A stretch of DNA of 64,000 nt from the NCBI GenBank assembly GCA_039619475.1, contig CM077115.1, positions 494,967,352-495,031,351 on the forward strand. The letters are read 5' to 3'. Origin of the DNA: Icerya purchasi. Its lineage: Eukaryota > Arthropoda > Insecta > Hemiptera > Monophlebidae. Below the pieces are notes generated by a model that worked only from the letters and a program-made list of their open reading frames with translations, searched no databases and was not told the DNA's origin. Positions within the stretch are counted from its first letter, which is position 1; every line of letters starts with the position of its first letter. Both the position numbers and the translations under genes were made by a program. Shown in pieces: positions 55,129 through 64,000 of the stretch.

Positions 55129-56090
55129 TTTTTTTTTTTTTTTTTTTTTTTTTAATCCCCTCCTTGGACACGCCAGCTAAGGACCTACACCCAGAAATAA
55201 CAAGAAAGAAAAGAGTCGTCAGTTAAAAATTTTGATTCGGTCAGATATGGACAATAACTAATGGAATAATGGCGAGGGGAAGGGCAAAATATAAGATGCA
55301 CAATAAGGAGCAGGGAGCTTGAGTTTCAGCAGGCAAGAATATAGAATACAACGTTCGACAGATAGGAATGGACGTTTAAAATAGATGTGATTGGCGTCGC
55401 AAACCACCGCTCCATTGGGGTGGAGAGGACAATTTGGAGAGGAGACAAGGGAATAGCGAAAACGAGAGGAAGAGAGACCAGAATGGCCAAAACACAAGCG
55501 AATCATAGAAATGACAACAGAACGGGGAAGTGAAGGAAACTCAAAGAACCAGGGATTAGAAGGAAGACTAGGTTGCACAGACAGATAAAAGGATTGATCG
55601 TTACGAAAGGAGGAAAGGTAAATATCTGACCAAAGTTTGAGATGAAATTTAGTACATAGGGAAGTTAAGTTAGAGGATGAAATTTTTCTTAAGAAAAGGA
55701 ACGAGAAGAAGCAGCAACTCGAGCCAAAAAATCATTCATTTAATTACTTTGATGCTCACGTGGCTGAGAGCCTACAGCAAATCAACACAGATGGAGTAGT
55801 GAGAGGAAAGAAGATGGACAAGACAGCGTATGCGAAGAATGATGAAATCGGAAGAGTGATCGGGAAAAGGGAAGCTGATCGCTTGAAGAAGTCTGAAACA
55901 ATCAAATAATTAGAAAACCGACGACTGAAGGAAATGAAGATAACGGAGCGTAGGATAGCCATCGACTCGGCTTTGAACAGAAAGAAGGAAGACGAAATGA
56001 TTCAGAGAAATTGAAATCCGGAAGGATAAAAGAAGCTCCAACACCATGAGTTGGTCCCCTGAAGCCATCCGTGAACATAAGTATCATGAC
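55129..56090 (-). pseudogene. 5'-truncated LINE, RNase H and C-terminal tail (copy 3)
   Basis: The longest of the three copies. From the right: an RNase H start (FTDGFRGPTHGVGASFIL, minus strand, about 56075-56020; the TDG Asp is present), diverged RNase H sequence, then ISMIRLCFGHSGLSSSRFRY and CDANHIYFKRP...SVER (the post-RNase H region of I/Jockey-type LINEs). It ends with 3' UTR and a 25-nt T run (poly(A) tail) at 55129-55153. Several stops and frameshifts. Same family as 4830-5241 and 31780-32065. Confidence 0.8.
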
Positions 56091-59000
56091 TGCTTAATTG
56101 AATTTAGAAAAAAGCTATCGAAAAAAGTTTTATTAAGCGGAAGACAGAAAAACCATTAAATTATAGTTACAAAAACTTTCTAATAAATACGTAAGGTATG
56201 GCCGATGGTTTGTCTTGCATATAAGTCCACCCCCAAACAAAAAAACCCCAAAAAACGTAATTAAAAAAAAATATATATATATATATCGGATTCTACTCTA
56301 AAATTAAATAAAAATACATTAAAAAGTAAAAGATAATTACATGATAAGAATTTTTTTTTTTTTTTATTGACCCGGTTTTTGTCTCTTGGAAAGCTTTTGA
56401 AGCTGGTAATATATTTTAATACTTTAAGCATATATTAAGACTATTCTTGAACAACATTAATCACTTTTTTTGAAGTTTCAAACGCCAAATTTAAATTGAA
56501 GCAATAATTAAAAACGGTACACTTTCGAATGGACAACATTAAAAATGGTCCAACGTGCGAATAATCGTAAAAGAAAAACGTACGCCATTGACATATATAT
56601 TACCTTTTTTGTTGAAGTCGGAAAAAATAAAATTTTGACTTGTTTTTTATTCTTAATGTATAACGGAAAACATGTAATTTCAAATTAAATAAAAACAAAA
56701 AATAATTCCCACTTTAGTTTACCTTTCTGTATGTATAAAAGGTTCCCCCCAATTTTTAGGTGTCCTAATTTTATATTATCATATAGAAATCGCGAAATAT
56801 TTCAGTATTAATAAAGTAGCCAGAAATAAATAAAACGTGGACACCGCGATTGTAGGGAACATAGGTGAAAGGAGCCCTTTGATGGGGAGCTAGCGAAGCC
56901 CCCAAAATTCTCTTTAAAAGAAGAAAGCAAGTAATTTTTAATTACTTTTTGCGGAAAAAAATCATTGGAAAAATTTTTACGATAAAAAATTAATTTCTAT
57001 ATGAAATTTTTTCAAAAACACTTCAAAAGAATTTAACGTATATACCAGTAGTGATGGTAGTTGTTTTGAGTACTTTTCATCTTTCCTACATCCCACACAT
57101 ATACTGAAAGTTGACTACGCTTATACAACGAATCTTTTTCATCAAAGCTACGCAGTCAGTTACTAAATTTTCATCGATCATTTCGTAAGGTTTATAAATC
57201 TTTATTTATATTTTTGAATTCACTTTTTGACATTAGTTTGCATGTTATATATATATATATATTAATACGAATTCTTATTATATCCCCAGTTCAGGGGTCA
57301 TATAATACAAATTCTTCTTCTCGAAAATTTATTATTTTTAAGGACGAACCAGATCCCTTTTCTAAGGCGACTTTAATACAAATTCTGTTGAGCCCGAGAT
57401 TATTTTGCTAAAAAAGATAGCTCACAATAACGCTCCGTGAGAAATTCGCGAACGAAAAAGTATTATTAATTTATTAACGGTTGTTTTATATAAAGTAGAA
57501 GTATTTATCGAAATGTTTATTAAGTTTTACAAATAACAGAAATAAAAAATTACTAGCTGAAACCCGTCGAAACTCGACGAAGTGATAATTTTTCAAAAAG
57601 CTATTTCATGGTTAAACATAAGTTAATAGCGCTCACAGTGCTTGACGGAGTGCAATAAAAACTCATCATACAACGCTAAAGGCCACGCCTGAGTTAACAG
57701 TGTCCATAATGCTTAATGAGAATCAAAAGTAAGCATGCTTACTATGGTTACGGTTAACATAATGGGAAATTAGTGTTGCGTTAAATCGATTTAGGAATCT
57801 TTCGAAAGTTTGATTTTTTTAAATTGCGAGATTAAATTCATACCAGTGTGGAACATTATGAATTACAAGGTGCTTTTGGATTACTCTTAAACATAAAATC
57901 TCATAGTAAAATTTATATGACGAAGCTTTTAATTTTTCAATAACACGTGTACTAAATATCATCTTGTTTTTCTTTTAAGGTTTTCATCACAACCGTAATA
58001 ACGTATATTTTATATTATTTCTTAGACATATAACTTATTTAAATTAATTTAATTACTTCCGTAAGCATATTATTATTTTTGTAATTTCGTTTGATTTCGG
58101 TAACTTCAGTTTTTCAAATTTATTCAGTGTTATTGCTTCCATCGTGTCGTGTTGTAGTTTTAATTAATTCGCGGTTTTCGTATTTTTCCTTATTTTATAT
58201 CTCTGTCGTTTTTTTTTTCGTCGAAAATTATTTCAGATTTTAAATTTTTTTTTAAAGTTATAGGCAATATTTTTTTTTTTTTTTTTTCGTTATTAATTAA
58301 TTGTCGAACGTTTAGCATAATACCACAAGCCTATGTCGATCTTCAATGAAATTGTCTCGATCTACTGGAGTTATGTTTTTTCTGCTGTCACCTTGGCCTT
58401 TTTAGTGTACTTGTTTATGTTTGGTACTTTTGTGTTTTGTAACTTTGCTTATCAGTTGATTTTGTTGAGTTTTGTAAAGGGAATCTTTTATAATATTATT
58501 ATTTGCTGTAATTGAATTGTCTTCTGCCGAGTTTACGGGACGGGGGGATTTGATAACGTAGCGTGTTTGCTAGTATTTCACACATGCTGTTTTCGTCTAG
58601 TCACTTCCAGTGTAGGAGGATGCAGTGGTACTCTATTTTTCGTATTTCTCGGTCAACGACCAGGCTGGTTTCGTCTGCCTTCGTTTCAGTGTAACTTCGA
58701 GATAATGTTCTGTTAATCTGATGTGTTACACAATGTGTATACATCAATAAAATCACGTAACAATAAATACGTTTTCACTATAATTTTATACATTTTTTAA
58801 GGGTACGTTTAATGTTACTTTATTTATTCGTGGCGTTTCAATATCGAAATGCGTAAGAATTTTTCAGTGACGAAATTAGGCTAATTTGTCCATTTTGGGA
58901 AGATAGGAAAATCCGTTTTTCTGATGATAGTATAATATAGTTAATTTCTACTATTTTCATCATCTACTTCGACATAAATCGTGTGGATTTTCTTTAACCG

Positions 59001-61943
59001 CAATCGCGGGTAGATAAGATAGAAACGTCATACGAATGGCGTAAAATTTTTCTTTTGGGTATTTCAATGAAAAACGCAATAACACAACGATCTACGGCGA
59101 TTAATTGTTTACCTCAAAAAATTCCTTTCATCGATAATTGCGGTTAAAAGTGAAAAGCTGTTCCAACGGGGTAGTGTAGTTTTATTTGCACATTTGTTAT
59201 TTCATGAACAACTCTGTAGATAAAAAAGTTCAACTTTTTCTAATCAACTTTGTACGCCATTCATTACTGTGATATGTCTGTCGGTTATTACATTTTTTCG
59301 AAATCAGATTATTTAGTTGAAGTCTGCTTTCTAAATTTTTTGTTTTTAGAACAATTTTCTTTTTATTTTTGATACTAAATAGAATATAAAGAAGCATTTT
59401 GAAATGTTTCTATAAATATATATGTAAGTATATTTCTAAAATAATACATTTTTTATTTCCCGATTGTAAAATTAGTCGTAATTATTTATTTCCATGATTA
59501 AGCGTGTGGCGGTAAATTTTAGTCGTTGAGTTAATCTTGCTGGTGAGTCCAAGGGAAACAAAAAAAAAAAAAGTAATTAATTACATCATCTTTACGGTTA
59601 TTGGCTGGGGACCAAAAATGAAAATGTATACTAGTCCGAATTCAGGGTGGCTACTGTACAAAGTTCTTTCGGTGATGTAATTCCGGCTTGATCCGACGTA
59701 GTACAGAGTTATTGTAGATATTTAGAGTGTAATACAAAAATTTGTTAACCTCTTTCGTAGTAATATTCTTTCGACGACTGCTAAAAGACGCTGTAGCCAA
59801 ACCGTTACTGCCATGACCACCGGGTTTGGAATCGCTTATGTCGACTCGAAACATCGCAATAATCGCTATTTTTAAAAAAATTGTCAGAACTCTATTGCTG
59901 CTACCGAGATCGCTACTGAAAAACTATCTTTAATATCATCGTAAATTGTATATAAACTTCGCTATTTTCCGGTGTGTACGGTTCACTTACCGTCAGCTAG
60001 TTTTGGGAATAAAAATTAAACATAGGGAGTAGAGTTGCCGATTGAGAGTTTAATTGTATAGACAAAGCAGGACAAAAAATACAGCGGAAAGCGGATATCT
60101 GGATTTACTTTTTTCTCCGCTTAATGAGACGGAATAAATAAAGCAACGTAAGAACCATCTCACGTGCAGTACGGAGAATATAAAGGTGCCCAAAGGAAGA
60201 AAAATGACATTTAAAAAGAGAGAGCATGGTTACTGATTAAGAAAGAATATATCGCGCTAAAGTGTGAACACTAAGAAGATGATGCGACGGAAAAAGAAAA
60301 GAGGGTAGAAAACTATAAAACGAAGGTATATACATCAGGGGGACGAAGGGAAAACTTGCAGAACCGAAGAGCGGGTCAAGGTTGAACACTGCGAATCATA
60401 TTAATAATATTGATCTATGTTAGCCGAAGAATTCCATCATGATTATTCCCCGGGTGGATCTGTACGAATAGGACGGAATAAAAATCGATAAATGAGACAT
60501 TAGACTGCGAATCGAAAGAAGACGATGGTAGGACAGGATTACTGGAAACTTTCGGAATGCGTTAGAAGAAATATGTATATATGACAAAAGCAGGAAGAAG
60601 GAATAAAGTGAACTGCATCGAGGATAGATGAAGGGGAGCAGAAGGATACTGAAAGCGGCGTTAGAATAATTGTGAAAAAGGAAGGCAAAGGAAGCGTCAA
60701 ATCCTTAAAATGGCCCCCGGTACGAAATCGTCAATGTACAATAATGAAAACACGTATTATTAAACGAGAAACATCGAGGAGTGATGTCGGCGAAAATCTA
60801 CACTACTATTGCGGGTAAATTATCAAGTTTTTTCTTCCTGAGGAAGTTTAATTGCCGATGTCTGTCTCACTCGTGGTGACGAAAGAAAAAAGTCGACTTT
60901 TTTGGACTTCCGCTTTAGGCCACACAAAAAAAGAAAACAGATGTAGCTTAGAATACGAATAAATATAACAGAGAAGACAGGGAAAATTCGAATTAAATTT
61001 TAAAAACAACGCCTAGTTCCGGATGAATACACTTATAATAATATCATCCGAAATTCTAGTCGGTGTTGTTGAAATTTATTCATTTATTTAGTAGAATTTT
61101 ACCATTTTCTAATTATTTATAACATCAATGGCGTAGTTTGGCCCGCACTTGTGTGTACGCACGTTATTCTGGCATTAAACCGACATAATTATTAAACGTT
61201 TTGTTGCTTTTTTTTTTAAACATTATAAATGGCCGATCAGGTTTGCTCGCTCTTTGTTTTCAGGTGCGAAATATTTCCACTAATATTATGCTTTCTTTGA
61301 GCACGTAAAACTATGTGTACATTAATCCCCAGTGAAATTTTTTGCAATGCACGGCAGCGAGATATCTTAACGAAACAGCACGCGCTGTCTAATCAATTAT
61401 GCCGTGGCAGCTTAAGTAATGTTTGAATTATAAAAGCCAGTAAATAGCTACAGAATTACGCCAAAAAAAAGCAAAACAAAACAAATTAGTAACATCGTTC
61501 TACATAAAATGAAAAATTATCTCCCTTATTTTTCACTGAAATTTCGTTTTATTTAATAATTAACTAGATTTTCCGAGCGCTTTGTAACCCGAATGAGTCA
61601 TAAATGAATGAACTTCTTTGAAATTATAAACGTTTGCGCAAAGTAGGGGAAGAGCCAGAAACGAAGCGGTTTTTATGTTGGAAAATATAAAATTAAGTCG
61701 TCTGTACGATTGTGATTAAGCAAGTAATTAACATGCGAGTCCGTGAAGTTATGCATATTTCTTACATATGTGAGTACGTGTGCGTCTATTTATGAAAGGA
61801 TGCGTGCGTGTTTCTTGATATGAACGCCGCGATTTCGGCGCTCAGCCACTTCATCCTGCAGGCGATTGCATTACATTGTTCTGCTTACGACTACTAGTAT
61901 TCTCCAGTGACGACGACTTTGGAAAGTTTCATCGGAACATTTC
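56091..61943. other. Host DNA without recognisable genes
   Basis: AT-rich, with (AT)n at 56271-56286 and 57248-57262 and several homopolymer runs. An inverted pair TTAACCGCAAT (58996-59006) and ATTGCGGTTAA (59137-59147) lies about 140 bp apart. I find no protein domain or structured RNA. Confidence 0.5.
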
Positions 61944-62070
61944 GATCAAGTCGAAACCTTTCGATTGTTGTTCGGCGGTTGCATTTGAAATGTTATTTCT
62001 CTCGGAAGAATCTCGATGTTTGTTTCCTGAATGTTCGAACGGCTTCGGTTTTTATTCTCGTATAGAGTAT
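61944..62070 (+). mobile_element. Decayed hAT-type MITE, 5' part
   Basis: TTTCGATTGTTGTTCGGCGG, TTGCATTTGAAATGTTATTT, CTCTCGGAAGAATCTCGATG and GGCTTCGGTTTTTATTC follow the order of the 5' half of MITE copy C in element I. It is clearly more diverged than the copies inside the element. Confidence 0.65.
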
Positions 62071-62129
62071 TGTTTACGAAATTGATAATTCCATATTTCG
62101 ATTTCTGTATATTACATTTTTATTAATAA

Positions 62130-62780
62130 TATCAGCCGGCGGATCCACGGGGAGAGGAATAGGGGACATTTCACCCTCCAAAGAACCAAAGCCTCTATGA
62201 AAAAATTTATTATAACAGAGAAACTTAATTTATACTATAAAAGATTCGTATAAATGTTACACACCTGGGGATTTAATTATAACTATAATATTTAATACTG
62301 TTTTCTAGTAAAACTATTAATGTGTTACCTTTTTTATTCTGTTTTTTAAACACAATACTGTTGTCGATCTTTTGTCTTTTTTATTTATTTTTAGTTTTTA
62401 TTTTGTAATTTTAATTTAAAATAGTTCAATGAGAAATACATGTGTATTTAAACTTTCTCACGAAACATAAAAAAGAAGTAAAGTATCTATTAAGAAATAC
62501 TATCTTTCTTACTATTTCTAAACTACCATATTTAAGGTATAATTTTATAATTTCGTGTTATTTTTTTCATAACTAAAAATAAAACAAAAGTTAAATTAAA
62601 AATTGTAATAATTATGTATTTTTAAGGAACATTTTTCAATGATTTCTAAAGAGGTGGTCGCTGTTTGATTTTCTTTAAGAAACACAAGGGGTGTTTCTCA
62701 AATCTACTGCCTACCGTAGAAGATTTTACATAATTATATTATCCCCCCCCCCCAAATATCCTGCTGGATCCGCCCCTGAA
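62130..62780. mobile_element. Possible small DNA transposon nested in the MITE
   Basis: The left edge reads GGCGGATCCACGGGG. The right edge, reverse complemented, reads CAGGGGCGGATCCAGCAGG. Both share GGCGGATCCA in inverted orientation about 640 bp apart. The interior is AT-rich with a C run at 62744-62753 and no coding potential. Ends and duplication were not resolved. Confidence 0.35.
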
Positions 62781-62824
62781 TATATATCCGTTCTAAAATG
62801 TAATTTTAATAAATTTTCAATTTC

Positions 62825-62862
62825 TAATTTAAAAAAAAAAAAAAAAAAAACAAAAAAAAAAC
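62825..62862. repeat. Poly(A) tract
   Basis: Two long A runs separated by one C. Confidence 0.9.
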
Positions 62863-62944
62863 GGCGATTATTTTAAGCGAATTTCTGCGGATTAAACGAA
62901 ACAATTAAATTTTCCATTTGCGAAGGAGATTGCTCGGCTGTATT

Positions 62945-62990
62945 TTCCGCAATTGTCGATTGTTTCGATTGTAAAAACATTTCGCAACCG
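62945..62990 (+). mobile_element. Decayed hAT-type MITE, 3' part
   Basis: TCGATTGTTTCGATTGTAAA AACATTTCG-type sequence matches the 3' end of MITE copies A to C. It has the same orientation as 61944-62070 and is probably the other half of that copy. Confidence 0.6.
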
Positions 62991-63559
62991 GCCGCCCTAC
63001 TGCTACCAGCTGTTAAATTTGAATTGTCCGAATCTGCTATATCATCTGCTATTAACGAAATCTGCCTTGACGGATTTATTAAAAGCACCCCCCGTCATGT
63101 TGATGCGAGCACTTTCCTATCATCGCTTATAAAATTAATAGTGATCTACTGACATTGAGCACATATCGACCGATCGCCGAAATTCCCCATGTTTGACAAA
63201 AACAGTCTGCGGAGCTAATAATACATAGATTTTTAGAATAGTTCATTAGGTAAGGGCGTATTCGTCATTGTAAGTTAGAGAAATCCTCCTGAAATACCTC
63301 TGCTACGATAATTTAGTACACCCTTTATTAATTCCGATGAGCGTCGCAATAATGAGGAATATTTTACCCGCTGCGTGCGATACTCGTTACTAGAATTTAC
63401 AGTTATATCCTTATCATCGCTCATAAATAATTACACCGAAAATTACGAAATAAAATAATTAAAAAAAAAAAACAAAACAAAAAACACTGAACTAGATTTA
63501 AAAGTTTAATAAAAATGCACTAAAAAGTAAGAATTATTCGATACGAAGATAAACTTATT
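62991..63559. other. Host DNA, no gene seen
   Basis: AT-rich; no recognisable feature other than an A run near 63461. Confidence 0.5.
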
Positions 63560-63960
63560 CCTCCTCTTCGTGCAACCCGATTCGGGTATAGCTTAACCAC
63601 TTTTCATGGATTCAACCAGATGACGAAATGCGTCTCGATTTCTTGCAATCTGGAACAATTCTCCTACTTTGGTAACTCCAGTCCATTACTTAATATTTTG
63701 GAGCCAAGAAATCCTTCTTCTTCCTCATCCCCTTTTACGTTCTACCGCTTCCATCATAATTGTGTGCAAAAGGTGATATATTGATGCTCTCATGAAATGT
63801 CCAAAGAAATTAATTTTGCGTTTTTTGATTATGGCCATTAATATCAGATTCGTTTTCATCAATTGTGTAATACCTCCGCATCTTTAATTTTTCTAGTCCA
63901 TGGTATCTTCCAGATCCGGCGATAACTCTACTTTTCAAATGATGAACTAACAAAGATAAA
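63560..63960 (-). pseudogene. LINE ORF C-terminal fragment (RTE/Jockey-like end)
   Basis: Reading the minus strand with frameshifts gives GHFMRASIYHLLHTI, an Arg/Glu-rich linker, ISWLQNIKQWTGVTKVGELF and QIARNRDAFRHLVESM. This is the ending (GHxxR...RRxxWLxNLxxWTGLxxxELFxxAxDRxxxRxLV) common to a large class of insect non-LTR reverse transcriptase proteins. It has several stops and runs toward the end of the window. Confidence 0.75.
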
Positions 63961-63973
63961 CAGTAAAATATAA

Positions 63974-63991
63974 TAATCAGGGGGGGGGGGG
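63974..63991. repeat. Poly(G) run
   Basis: A run of about twelve G followed by GATCCAGAGA. It could be the end of a GGATCC-containing transposon like 62130-62780, or a sequencing-prone tract. Confidence 0.6.
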
Positions 63992-64000
63992 ATCCAGAGA

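Noticed and set aside
58333..58515. 60-codon hydrophobic frame
   Set aside because: Could encode membrane helices, but the surrounding T-rich DNA gives such frames by chance and no family is recognised.

Overview
This window is AT-rich animal nuclear DNA, almost certainly from an insect. It has 5'-truncated non-LTR retrotransposons, a tRNA-derived SINE, hAT-type MITEs, many poly(A) and microsatellite tracts, and no operons. The protein families carried by the mobile elements (a degenerate DEDDh exonuclease-like family and a DUF8207-like family) are, as far as I recall, common in hemipteran genomes. Hemiptera is therefore my best guess, but it is an inference. I see no intact host gene.

Two giant near-perfect palindromes dominate the window. 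Element I (7480-28597, 21.1 kb) has arms of about 10.55 kb around an 8-nt centre. Element II (34784-54869, 20.1 kb) has arms of about 10.0 kb around a 34-nt centre. Mirror symmetry stops at a defined base on each side, and host DNA outside is not mirrored. Each element is flanked by an exact 6-bp target-site duplication (CCTGTT for I, GCCGGG for II). Both start with AGTAG and end with CTACT. AG...CT termini plus 6-bp duplications are the integration signature of Maverick/Polinton (adintovirus-like) elements. Neither element shows DNA polymerase B, integrase, packaging ATPase, protease or capsid genes, so they look like non-autonomous, palindromic relatives or parasites of Polintons, or an undescribed integrating DNA replicon.

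Each gene is present twice, once per arm in mirror orientation. Element I: a 339-aa exonuclease-like protein transcribed inward, a 276-aa paralogue transcribed outward, and a broken DUF8207-like gene next to the centre. Element II: a 331-aa orthologue of the 339-aa protein, small ORFs or remnants, and an intact 325-aa DUF8207-like gene next to the centre. A conserved upstream block recurs before the exonuclease-like genes of both elements, with an orphan copy near the ends of I. Long subterminal arrays of diverged repeats lie outside the genes. hAT-type MITEs sit at mirror positions in both arms of I, and the gene decay is also identical in both arms. The palindrome was therefore either formed after those events or is kept homogeneous by copying between arms. 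Sequence near the two centres is homologous, suggesting the centre is an ancestral feature such as a hairpin end of a linear genome.

Host flanks (1-7473, 28604-34777, 54876-64000): a SINE at 3111-3310 and a 3' fragment at 31509-31610; three 5'-truncated copies of one RNase-H-bearing LINE family (4830-5241, 31780-32065, 55129-56090); a fragment of a second LINE (63560-63960); fragments of the same MITE family found in element I (61944-62070 and 62945-62990); and simple repeats. All calls are by eye; percent identities were not computed.
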